A program made the translations under genes and the position numbers. From the NCBI RefSeq assembly GCF_042688385.1, contig NZ_JBHUPY010000006.1:124001-188000 (forward strand): a stretch of 64,000 bases of DNA, in the 5' to 3' direction. The notes beneath the pieces are model-generated. The model had not been told where the DNA came from. It ran no database searches and was given only the letters and a program-made list of their open reading frames with translations. Of this stretch, positions 18,451-26,985 are shown one piece after another. The stretch is from Herpetosiphon sp042688385 (GTDB lineage: Bacteria > Chloroflexota > Chloroflexia > Chloroflexales > Herpetosiphonaceae). Position 1 is the stretch's first letter. Every line of letters begins with the position of its first letter.

Positions 18451-18552
18451 GCGTATAGTGGGGGTGGATGAGAGGTGAAGGTTGGTGTGAGAGCCAACCG
18501 ATGAGAATGGTTTTAGCTTTGCTCGCTTTGGCAACGATAGGGCAGCCCTGCT

Positions 18553-19869
18553 ATGACCCCACCCGATACTTTAGAATGGACAGCCGAGGTTGTGCATAGC
18601 CTCTTAAACTATCCGCAACGCCTCTTGGCGCACCCTGCCTGGTCGCCGATTATTGCCGAACTTGGCGGTTTGCGCCATTTGCGTCAGCAACTATTAACCT
18701 ACCCACTGAAAACCAAAGAATTGCGCTTGCTAAATATCTTAATCAGCCAGCCAGATGCCTCGGTTGACTATTATTGCGATGTGTTGGCGATTCATCCGGC
18801 GACATTTCATCGCCAGCAAAATGCGCTGTGTCAGCGGTTGAGTGGCTTATTGCCAGCGCCCAAAATCGAGATTACTGCTGAGGCAGCAGCCTCAATTGGT
18901 TTCCAAATGCCCACAACGAGCTTCATTGGGCGCACACTCGACCTTGAACGAATTCAATTATTGTTTGATCAAGGCTGCGATTGGATTAGCTTGATCGGCC
19001 CTGCTGGGGTGGGCAAAACCCGCTTGGCCTTGGAAATTAGCCAGCGTGTTGGCCCAATCTTCCGTGATGGTGTTGGCTTGTTGCATATTCCCACCGCTGC
19101 TGAGCCAACGATGCTTGCTCACGATTTTTTGGCTCAGCTAGGGCTTGATTCCCCGCACCTAGATGCGCAACAACGCTTGCAAGCCTATTTTAGCTCACGC
19201 CATATGTTGCTCATTTTAGACAATCTGAATCAACCTGAGTTGGCTGCTTGGTTGTTTGAATGTTTGCAGGCTGCGCCGTTTGTGCGGGTGTTGGCAACCG
19301 GCACGCAGCGCTTACATGTGCCCCAAGAGCGTTTACATCATGTTGACGAATTAAGCGCTCTTGTGCCCGCTGATCAACCTGTTGCCCTTGAGGGAAATCC
19401 TAGCTTACAACTCTTGGGTGAGCGCTTAAGCCATTTTCAGCCGCTCGCGTTGCATGAGCCTGCCCAAATTGGGGCAGCAAGCCAGCTTTGCCAGCTCGTG
19501 GGTGGCTTGCCCTTGGCGCTCGAAGTAGTGGCCAGCCTGAGTATTGACTATGATTTGGCGACTTTAGCGGCGCAACTTCAGCCAATCGCTTCGAGCGAGG
19601 CGCGCTTGGCGTGGTTAATTAACGCCCGCTATACAACACTGCAACCAGCGACCCAACAGCTGCTCACAACACTAGCCCGCTTGCCGCGTTGGCTCAACCA
19701 GCGTGAACTAGCTGGCTTGCAAGGATTATCTGCTCAACAGATTCAGGCGGGTTTGCATGAAGCCCAAACCAAGCATCTTTTGGTTAATTGGGCTGTGTGG
19801 TATGCCATGCCAAGCTGCGTTCAGCACCAAATCGGCAACCTAGGCAGCAGGAAAGATAGCCCGCTATGA
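18553..19869 (+). CDS. STAND (NB-ARC) ATPase with N-terminal ATFHR module, lacking TPRs
   Basis: 438 residues. An N-terminal helical module (1-115) ends in AIHPATFHRQQNALCQRL, read as the recognition helix of a helix-turn-helix by analogy. An NB-ARC-type ATPase follows: Walker A GPAGVGKTR, Walker B MLLILDN, and a sensor segment with ATGTQR in place of the usual ATSR. The winged-helix part of the ATPase is present, but the long TPR tail normal for this class is missing; the protein stops after about 60 further residues. Its stop overlaps the next start by four bases (ATGA). First of three consecutive homologues. Inferred role: ligand-gated regulator or effector scaffold. Partner proteins are unknown. 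Confidence 0.75.
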   Translation: MTPPDTLEWTAEVVHSLLNYPQRLLAHPAWSPIIAELGGLRHLRQQLLTYPLKTKELRLLNILISQPDASVDYYCDVLAIHPATFHRQQNALCQRLSGLLPAPKIEITAEAAASIGFQMPTTSFIGRTLDLERIQLLFDQGCDWISLIGPAGVGKTRLALEISQRVGPIFRDGVGLLHIPTAAEPTMLAHDFLAQLGLDSPHLDAQQRLQAYFSSRHMLLILDNLNQPELAAWLFECLQAAPFVRVLATGTQRLHVPQERLHHVDELSALVPADQPVALEGNPSLQLLGERLSHFQPLALHEPAQIGAASQLCQLVGGLPLALEVVASLSIDYDLATLAAQLQPIASSEARLAWLINARYTTLQPATQQLLTTLARLPRWLNQRELAGLQGLSAQQIQAGLHEAQTKHLLVNWAVWYAMPSCVQHQIGNLGSRKDSPL

Positions 19870-22418
19870 ATCAATTATCAACCGAATGGAACGATGCGAT
19901 TGTCCATGATCTTTTGCACTATCCCCAGCGTTTATCTCAACACCCCACATGGTCAACCGTGATTGCCGAAGCTGGTGGGTTGCAGCAGCTGCGCCAGCAA
20001 TTGCTTGAATTTCCGCTCAAAGCCAAGCAACGACGGGTGCTTGAGGTTATTTTGGCCCATCCTGAAGCGTCGGTCGTACGCTATACCGATCTGTTGTCAA
20101 TCCATCATGCGACATTTCATCGGCAGCAAAATGCCCTTTGTCACAGCTTAAGCAGTTTTCTGAATACTAATCCGAGGCAGCCTGAACTGATTCCGGCAGC
20201 GGTTGAACCTGTTGCGTTTATTCCCACGAGTCTTGTGCGATCATGGACGAGTTTTGTGGGCCGCCAAGCAGATCTTGACGTGTTGTCGACCTTGCTAACC
20301 AACGGGAGCCGCTGGATCAGTTTGGTTGGGACTGGTGGGGTTGGCAAAACTCGCTTGGCGTTTGAGCTGGCACAGCATTGGGTTGGTATTGACTGTGATG
20401 AAGTGCATGTCTTACGTTTTGCTGATGTACAACACGTTGAAGATATTGGCTTGGCCTGTATGCAGCAGTTGCAACTATCGCTTAGTGATGCTCAATCGAT
20501 CGAGCAAGCGATTCAACAGTTTTTTGAAAATCGGCGCAGTTTGCTGATTCTTGATAATTTGGAGCATCTTCCGGCGGCTGGTGAGTGGTTGGCTAGCCTT
20601 TTTGCTGAAGTGCCACAGCTTCAAGTGCTGGCGACCAGCAGAGTGCGTTTAAATGTGTTAAATGAAATTATCTACGAAGTCGATGTATTGGCGTATCCTG
20701 CTCTTACACCGAGTATGGAACCCGTCAGTCACTATCCAGCAGTCCAGCTCTGTCTTGATCGACTAGAAGCGGTGCGCTTGATTGATCGCAGCGATCAGCA
20801 CTTGCTAAACCAGGTTGGTCAGATTTGCTGCCACGTTGCGGGGTTGCCGCTGGCAATTGAGTTGGTGGCGGCTCGAGCAGCTGAATATTCTCTGGAGTCA
20901 ATTGTGACGGCAATTCGTAGCGATCTTGGGTTGCTTGCCGAAGGGCCGCTCGATGTGGATATACGCCACCAAACGATGGCGGCAACGATTGGCTGGAGCT
21001 ATCGTTTATTGCCTGCTGAAACCCAAGCAATTTTGTGTCAGTTAAGCGTCTTTCAGGCGGGCTGGGATGTGGCGGCGGCAGCAGCGTTAGCTGATCTTGA
21101 CCATGATTTAATGGAAGATCATTTAAGTTTGCTCTTAGATAATCATTTAATTAGTATCCGCAATGATGTTGTTCATCATCCGTATACAATTTTAGAGCCA
21201 ATTCGCCACTATGCATGGCAATTACTGAGTGCTGAGCAACGCCATAGCTTACGCTTACAGCATTGTGATTATTATATTACCTGGGTTACCCCGACAGAGG
21301 AATACTTAATTGGCCCTGACCATGGAATGTGGCATCTTTCCACGTTTCAAGCCTATCCAAATATTCAATTAGCCTTGCATACAGCCAAAGCCGAAGCTGA
21401 TCCGACGCGTTTCTGGCAATTGTTAGCTGTTTTGTATCGTTTCTGGTGGGGTTTTCACTTTATTGCAGAAGCTCGATCATGGATCGAACCAGTCATTCCA
21501 CGCTTGCTCAAGGTAACCGATAATCCATATTTGCAATGTAGGGTATTATACACAGCTATTTTGTTCTGTTCGCGAAATAGACCAGATTATTCACATCTAG
21601 CGATAATTCATTATCTGATTGATTTGACTCAAAAGCATGGATTTTATACCCTTGAAGCCAAAACAAAAAACTTTTATGCATTAATATTAATGGAGCAGAA
21701 TAAATTAAAAGAAGCTGGAGACATGTTCTTAGCAACAGTTAATCTCTACCAGCAGATTGGTGATGAAACTAATGTCTTAGGGCCAATGTTTAATTATGCA
21801 AATCTTATGTGGAAATCCAAAAGATTGAATGAATCGTATCTGATGTTTCAAGATTTGGCAGTGAAATTTAAGCAAATGAAATATTACCTTGATTTTACAG
21901 CATCGATGAAAAATATATCGTTGATTTATATTTACCAAGAAAAATATTTTGAAGCTGAAAAGATTCTAGTCGATTTGATTGCAGAAGAAGAACATATGCA
22001 ACATATTCCACTCTATCTTGGTGATTATAATCTCTACTTTCGGTTGATTAAAGTATACTTTTTCTTGAAAAATGAACAAGGAATTGATCGCTGTATCAAG
22101 ATATTATATCCAGTTGCGGTAGAAAATACGGTTTTTATCGAACAAGTATTTTTTACCTGTGAATCATTGATCTTGGTTGCGATAATTAAGCAACACTACC
22201 TGATTGCTCTCGCAATTTATTGGTATTTCTTGAATGTCGTTGAGACTGAAAAGTATGCAATGCGTTGGAATGAACGTGAATTTTTGGCCCAAACCAAGAT
22301 CGTGCTCAGTCATTATTGTGATGATGTTGATTTTGTTGCTGATCCTGATTTTTGCCTAGAAAAGAACGATTTTAACACGACGATGAATTATTATATTAAG
22401 CTGATGTATGGATTTTGA
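19866..22418 (+). CDS. full-length STAND (NB-ARC) ATPase with helical repeats
   Basis: 850 residues, the complete member of the tandem set. N-terminal ATFHR module (1-105, with SIHHATFHRQQNALCHSL), an NB-ARC ATPase (Walker A GTGGVGKTR, Walker B LLILDNLE, sensor ATSRVRL, GLPLAIELVAAR), then a TPR-like helical region (about 480-830). Translation is coupled to the upstream paralogue by the ATGA overlap. From about 21.5 kb the DNA becomes clearly more AT-rich than the 5' half, with many AAA and ATT codons, as if the repeat region had a separate history. By analogy with AfsR/MalT-like STAND proteins it should switch between ADP-closed and ATP-open states on ligand binding; what it senses is not visible. 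Confidence 0.82.
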   Translation: MNQLSTEWNDAIVHDLLHYPQRLSQHPTWSTVIAEAGGLQQLRQQLLEFPLKAKQRRVLEVILAHPEASVVRYTDLLSIHHATFHRQQNALCHSLSSFLNTNPRQPELIPAAVEPVAFIPTSLVRSWTSFVGRQADLDVLSTLLTNGSRWISLVGTGGVGKTRLAFELAQHWVGIDCDEVHVLRFADVQHVEDIGLACMQQLQLSLSDAQSIEQAIQQFFENRRSLLILDNLEHLPAAGEWLASLFAEVPQLQVLATSRVRLNVLNEIIYEVDVLAYPALTPSMEPVSHYPAVQLCLDRLEAVRLIDRSDQHLLNQVGQICCHVAGLPLAIELVAARAAEYSLESIVTAIRSDLGLLAEGPLDVDIRHQTMAATIGWSYRLLPAETQAILCQLSVFQAGWDVAAAAALADLDHDLMEDHLSLLLDNHLISIRNDVVHHPYTILEPIRHYAWQLLSAEQRHSLRLQHCDYYITWVTPTEEYLIGPDHGMWHLSTFQAYPNIQLALHTAKAEADPTRFWQLLAVLYRFWWGFHFIAEARSWIEPVIPRLLKVTDNPYLQCRVLYTAILFCSRNRPDYSHLAIIHYLIDLTQKHGFYTLEAKTKNFYALILMEQNKLKEAGDMFLATVNLYQQIGDETNVLGPMFNYANLMWKSKRLNESYLMFQDLAVKFKQMKYYLDFTASMKNISLIYIYQEKYFEAEKILVDLIAEEEHMQHIPLYLGDYNLYFRLIKVYFFLKNEQGIDRCIKILYPVAVENTVFIEQVFFTCESLILVAIIKQHYLIALAIYWYFLNVVETEKYAMRWNEREFLAQTKIVLSHYCDDVDFVADPDFCLEKNDFNTTMNYYIKLMYGF

Positions 22419-22473
22419 TGCGCTTGCTCGGGTTTAACCTAGACGAACTTGATAGACATTTGGCCTTGAATAG

Positions 22474-23289
22474 ATGGGACATGCGATGCAACTGACCGAG
22501 GATCTTGTCGCAGAATTAATTTTTGCCCCAGAACAGATTGCCAATCAACCCCAGCTTGCCCAATTTGTGCAAGCTTGTGGTGGGATTCAACAATGTTATG
22601 CGTTGTTGCAAAGCCTGCCGCTCAATGCTGCTGAGCAGCGCTTGTTAAAGCTGATTTTAGCTCAGCCAGGGGCTTCAGTCGATTTTTATTTGCAACAGTT
22701 GCACATCCATAAAGCAACTTTTCATCGCCATCAGCGCAAACTATTGCATAGTTTGACCACTGGCATCAATCAAAAACCAGTGCTGCAAACGTCACGCTCC
22801 TGGTTTGCTCAAATCCGACAAGCCACTCGCTTGCCTGCTGCTCCACCAGTTAATCGGGCTGGGGTGGCGTATCAACGCATCCTGCACTTATTTGAGCAAG
22901 GGGTGCGCTTGATCAATGTGGTTGGCGCTGATCAGCCAAGCCAGCAAGCTTTAGTGCTGAATTTTGCCCACGATCTTGGCACTAGCATGAATGATGGTTG
23001 TTTATGGCTTGATTTAACTGGCAGCCCGTCGCAAGCACTGAGCCAGCATTTACTGGCAAAGGTTCAAGCTTCGCCCAAGCCAAGCCCGGCGGAGTTATTG
23101 CAGCTATTTCAAGCCCGCCAAGTTTTATTAATTTTAGCTGGCTATCAAACTCATCCTGATGATCCGCTCTGGTTGCGGCGTTTGCTCGAAATTGTCCCGA
23201 AGTTGGTTGTAATTTGCACAAGTAGCCAGCGTTTGAAATTATATGGTGAGTTTCTCGTGCCAATTGGCGTGCCGCTAGCAAGCCCATGA
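22474..23289 (+). CDS. truncated STAND homologue with a lost P-loop
   Basis: 271 residues. It keeps the N-terminal module (HIHKATFHRHQRKLLHSL) and the outline of the NB-ARC core, but the Walker A position reads VGADQPSQQAL instead of GxxGVGKT, so Lys and Ser/Thr are gone and ATP binding is unlikely. Walker B survives only as VLLILAG, without its acidic residue. The protein ends right after the sensor region (CTSSQRLKLYGEF), with no winged helix and no TPRs. The ATG at 22474 or 22486 could be used. It lies 55 bases after the full-length homologue. It could be a decaying copy, or a non-catalytic partner that competes with the full-length protein. The frame is open and codon use looks normal, so I keep it as a gene. 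Confidence 0.68.
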   Translation: MGHAMQLTEDLVAELIFAPEQIANQPQLAQFVQACGGIQQCYALLQSLPLNAAEQRLLKLILAQPGASVDFYLQQLHIHKATFHRHQRKLLHSLTTGINQKPVLQTSRSWFAQIRQATRLPAAPPVNRAGVAYQRILHLFEQGVRLINVVGADQPSQQALVLNFAHDLGTSMNDGCLWLDLTGSPSQALSQHLLAKVQASPKPSPAELLQLFQARQVLLILAGYQTHPDDPLWLRRLLEIVPKLVVICTSSQRLKLYGEFLVPIGVPLASP

Positions 23290-23347
23290 TCAAAGCAACG
23301 CTTGTTGCGCAGCGAATGCTTTCTAGCGGTTATTCAAGGAGTTACCT

Positions 23348-23869
23348 ATGATTTTGCCGAAGGAGCGCGACCAGCGCCTGATTACGCTTCGCCGTGGAGG
23401 CACGCTCAGCGACGATGACCATCGACTGCTTGCGCTTTGGGCGGCTGCATGTGCTAGCCATGTGCTCGAATACTTTGAGCAAGCCCAGCCCAACGATCAA
23501 CGGCCACGCCATGCCTTAGCCCAACTTCATGCTTGGGTGCGCGGCGAGCTTAGTATGAGCGAAGCCCGCGCTGCTGGTGGTCACGCCAATGCTGCTGCGC
23601 GTGGTTTAAGCGGGGCGGCACGCTTTGCTGGCTTTGCGGCGGCTCAAGCAGCTTTAGTTGCCCATGTGGCCGCCCATAATCTTGGCGCTGCGGCCTATGC
23701 AATTAAGGCGGTGCGCGCGGCAGCAGCCAAGGGCACTGAGGATGAAACTGGTCGCCAAGAGTGTGCTTGGCAGCATGCCCAACTTCCGGCAACTCTGCGC
23801 GCGTTTGTGCTCGAAGATCAGCGCGCCCGTAATCCAATTTGCTGGGGGGTATTTGATGTTAATGATTAA
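23348..23869 (+). CDS. Imm5-like putative immunity protein
   Basis: 173 residues, Ala-rich and helical. It begins ILPKERDQRLITLRRGGTLS and continues with DDDHRLLALWAAACASHVL, then a GAARFAGFAAAQAALVAHVA segment. These match what I know of the Imm5-like 'putative immunity protein' family associated with polymorphic toxin loci. AAGGAG sits ideally before the ATG. It closes the STAND gene run (58-base gap), so it may be co-transcribed. I see no toxin gene next to it; the family name rests on genome context in other bacteria and its biochemical role is not established. Confidence 0.62.
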   Translation: MILPKERDQRLITLRRGGTLSDDDHRLLALWAAACASHVLEYFEQAQPNDQRPRHALAQLHAWVRGELSMSEARAAGGHANAAARGLSGAARFAGFAAAQAALVAHVAAHNLGAAAYAIKAVRAAAAKGTEDETGRQECAWQHAQLPATLRAFVLEDQRARNPICWGVFDVND

Positions 23870-24000
23870 TCGAATCCTTTAAGCAGATAGTATGAACTGC
23901 TGTGAACATGCTGCGAATCTGCGCCAAAGTTGCTGTTTTTGATAATCCTTGTTTGATACAGTATCTACACGATTGAATTGAGCAAAAGCGAGGAACAAGC

Positions 24001-25122
24001 ATGCGACGAACAATGGTGGGTTTATTGGTTGGCATCGTGGCGCTGAGTGGTTCTATTCAAGCCAAACCGCAGGGCGAGGTGATTGATCCGGCAGTTGTTG
24101 GCTATCCGCAACGGATGGTGGCCTTTGGCGATTCAATTACGCGCGCGTTTCTGGCCGATGGCAACCCAAATAATATTGCCGATCAGCCACAGTATAGTTG
24201 GGCAACTGGCACCAGCCCTGAAGTGAACAGTTTGGCCGAGCGGATTCGCGCCGCGACTGGCAATTTAACGGTGACCAATGCTGCTGCTTCTGGCGCAACG
24301 ATCAATGCCTTGGTTGGCCAAGTTAATGCAGCTAATCCTGCTGATGTTCAATATGCCACGATTTTAATCGGAGCGAACGATGTCTGTTTTGATCAAGAAA
24401 GTGATATGACTAGCGTGGCCGCTTATCGGGCGCAACTAGTCAGCGGATTAAATCAATTAACCGCTAATGAGCCGGAAGCCCGCATTTTCATTGCTAGCAT
24501 TCCCGATGTGTTTAAGGTTTGGCAGACCTTTAAAGATAACCCAATTGCACGCGGGATTTGGAACCAATTTGGAGTTTGTCAGGCAATGTTTGCCAACCCC
24601 GAATCAACCGCGCCCGCTGATATGGAGCGTCGCCAGCGTGTCCGTCAACGAATTATCGATTTCAATAGCCAATTAAGCGAGGTCTGTAGCGGCTATTTAC
24701 GCTGTCGCTTTGATCAGAATCTGTTGTTCAATTCAGCAATTTCGCCAACCTTAGTTACCGCCGATTTTTATCACCCGTCGATTGCTGGGCAACGGACGCT
24801 GGCCAGCAACCTTGCCCAAGCTTCATTTGATTTTACTGATCAAGCAGCGCCCGTCTCAAACGTAAGATTTAGCCAAACCCAAGGCACATGGTTGGCAACC
24901 CTCAGCGCGACCGACGATCGTGGCGTGCGTGGCTTAGAATATCGCTTGCCCAGCCAAACAACTTGGATTCGTTATACCCAGCCAATCGCTGTTGCTGACC
25001 AAGCAACCATTATTGTGCGTGCAGTTGATATTAACGGCAATACTGAAGGTTCACGTGCTTGGAGCGTGCCAGTTGCGGCGAGCTATCGCATATTTATGCC
25101 TTTTGTAAAGCTTAATCAATAG
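24001..25122 (+). CDS. secreted SGNH/GDSL-type esterase
   Basis: 373 residues. A signal peptide (MRRTMVGLLVGIVALSGSIQA) is followed by an SGNH hydrolase: block I FGDSIT (nucleophile Ser45), block II Gly in ASGAT, block III GAND, and block V DFYHPS with the catalytic Asp and His. All four family residues are present, so an active esterase or lipase is expected outside the cell. After residue 280 comes a beta-rich domain (LSATDDRGVRGLEYRL) that may bind a surface. The last residues, YRIFMPFVKLNQ, resemble a tail seen on many secreted Chloroflexota proteins. GAGGAA precedes the ATG. The 3' end overlaps the convergent gene by 11 bases. Confidence 0.88.
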   Translation: MRRTMVGLLVGIVALSGSIQAKPQGEVIDPAVVGYPQRMVAFGDSITRAFLADGNPNNIADQPQYSWATGTSPEVNSLAERIRAATGNLTVTNAAASGATINALVGQVNAANPADVQYATILIGANDVCFDQESDMTSVAAYRAQLVSGLNQLTANEPEARIFIASIPDVFKVWQTFKDNPIARGIWNQFGVCQAMFANPESTAPADMERRQRVRQRIIDFNSQLSEVCSGYLRCRFDQNLLFNSAISPTLVTADFYHPSIAGQRTLASNLAQASFDFTDQAAPVSNVRFSQTQGTWLATLSATDDRGVRGLEYRLPSQTTWIRYTQPIAVADQATIIVRAVDINGNTEGSRAWSVPVAASYRIFMPFVKLNQ

Positions 25123-26854
25123 TAATTTGCCCCAGTTCATAGGTATCGTTCGCTGCATCAAGCGGCATGCGTTGGCCACTTAGATCATACCAACCAACAA
25201 TGACCGTATAGCGACCTGCTGGCAGTGACGCTGCCAAATCAATCGCTAGTAGGTCGGATTGGGCTTGATCAAGTGGCCAATATTGGCTCGCAGGGTTGGT
25301 TGGGCTATCAGTTTGGGCTACCAAATTCCCAGCTTGATCGAGCACATGGATAAAACGAATCAAACTTGGCAACGGCTGAGTAGTTTGCCAGCGCAGGGCA
25401 ACTAGGAGTTGGTTTTGGGCATGACTGGGTAATTCAAGCCCAGTTAATTGAATTCCATTGTGCCAACCAATGTTGAGCTGTTGGCTAAATTGTAAGGGTT
25501 TGTTTTCAATCTGCCACCAATCACCAAGTTTGCGATGCTGCAAGGCCAATTCGGGAATCGCTTGCAACGCATAGACTTGGCGGCCTTGAGCCAATTGATC
25601 GCGAATCCGCTGCTGATCGGCCTGAAAACTAAATTCGAGGTCGGGGCGTTGCTGCTCAACGGCTTGCAGATAGCGCAAACTTTCGATGCTCCAGCCATCA
25701 CCAATCACGAGGCTGTGTGCGGCAATTGGCTCGGCCAAGCGCTGACGGGCAAGGTTTTCGATTTCGGCTGTATTGCTAGCTTGAATGTGGGGCAAGTTTT
25801 GCCATGCCAGCCATCCGCTCATAGCCAAAGCTCCGACTAAACTCCAGCGTGGCCACGGCAGATACGCCAACCCAAAGCCAATCAGCAAAGCTTGCACAAC
25901 ATACGCGCCAAGCCCAAAAACCGCCAAATCATCGACGAAATAGGCCAAGCAAAAGCCCAGAATGCTGCAATAACTACCAGCAAGCATGATTGCAATTGGC
26001 CGTTGTTGTCGCCAACAGTGCCAGAACCCATAGCACGCCAAGCCAAAGCCCAGCCAGGTTAATTGCGGTCCAAAAAGCCCAACTTGCACTGCAACGAACC
26101 GCTGCCATGCTTGATTGGCTGCTCGCTGTGGGTCAAACCACGTGCCACCAGCACTGCCAAGCAGATACTCAGCCAACACTGCCCAGCCATTTTGCCAAGC
26201 AGGTGCGCGCCAAACAATATACAAATACGGTAGAAAACTGATTAATCCAGCTGCGATTGCCAGCAGTATTTGACGTAATGTTGGTCGTCGTTGCCAACAA
26301 GCGGCGATCAGCATCCATGGCAGCAAAAATAGGCTGCTGCGATGATGCCCAAGCATCAGGCCTGCGGCCAGCCCAAGCCAGCAAAATGCAACCTGTTGTT
26401 GCCGCCAAGCCAAAATTAGCCAGATTGTGCCAACTTGTAGCAATACTGCAAAGGCATAAATTTCGGCATGAGTTGCTTGCTGCCAAAAAGTTGCGGATAG
26501 CCCTAAAATGGCTGCACAAGCCCAAGCCCAGCGTTGAGCCAGCCCAAGTTTGAGCGCAATTTGGCCAACGATCGTTAAACTCAGCGCCGCAGCAAAGGCC
26601 GAAAAGAGATTAACCCGCCAAGCAACGCTGCCAAATGGCAGTACTTTGCTCCACAGCCATGTCACCATACTATACAGTGGATAGCCAGTGCTATGCGCAA
26701 TCTCAAGGCTTGGGCCAACCCGTTGAAATTCGGCAGTATCGCCGCCACCGAGGCCTGGCAGCAGGGTTATGCTATATAGCAGCAATGCAACTCCAAAGAG
26801 CAACAATGCACCAACGTTGCGATCAACCTTTCTGTGTTTTGGATTTTGTATCAT
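25112..26854 (-). CDS. DUF2723-type membrane glycosyltransferase (GT-C)
   Basis: 580 residues with about eleven membrane helices in the first 360. The first outer loop carries GGGDTAEFQ and the following AHSTGYPLY, the hallmark of the DUF2723 family, which is related to protein O-mannosyltransferases and other GT-C enzymes; the Asp is the expected catalytic base. The C-terminal 190 residues form a soluble beta domain (FIHVLDQAGNLVAQTDSP; LPAGRYTVIVGWYD), probably outside. No good ribosome site is visible before the ATG at 26854, so the true start could differ slightly. Inferred to transfer a lipid-linked sugar to a protein or glycan. Confidence 0.8.
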   Translation of the reverse strand: MIQNPKHRKVDRNVGALLLFGVALLLYSITLLPGLGGGDTAEFQRVGPSLEIAHSTGYPLYSMVTWLWSKVLPFGSVAWRVNLFSAFAAALSLTIVGQIALKLGLAQRWAWACAAILGLSATFWQQATHAEIYAFAVLLQVGTIWLILAWRQQQVAFCWLGLAAGLMLGHHRSSLFLLPWMLIAACWQRRPTLRQILLAIAAGLISFLPYLYIVWRAPAWQNGWAVLAEYLLGSAGGTWFDPQRAANQAWQRFVAVQVGLFGPQLTWLGFGLACYGFWHCWRQQRPIAIMLAGSYCSILGFCLAYFVDDLAVFGLGAYVVQALLIGFGLAYLPWPRWSLVGALAMSGWLAWQNLPHIQASNTAEIENLARQRLAEPIAAHSLVIGDGWSIESLRYLQAVEQQRPDLEFSFQADQQRIRDQLAQGRQVYALQAIPELALQHRKLGDWWQIENKPLQFSQQLNIGWHNGIQLTGLELPSHAQNQLLVALRWQTTQPLPSLIRFIHVLDQAGNLVAQTDSPTNPASQYWPLDQAQSDLLAIDLAASLPAGRYTVIVGWYDLSGQRMPLDAANDTYELGQITID

Positions 26855-26985
26855 GGAGTTTTGCCAACTGCTTCTCAGCTACGATTATCAGCGTGGCGCT
26901 GGTTGCTGTCAAGCGAGCAGCAATTGGCGACGACAGAACGCCGCAATCGACAAGCCCATCCTTGCGGCGTTTGCGGCTTGAGGCA

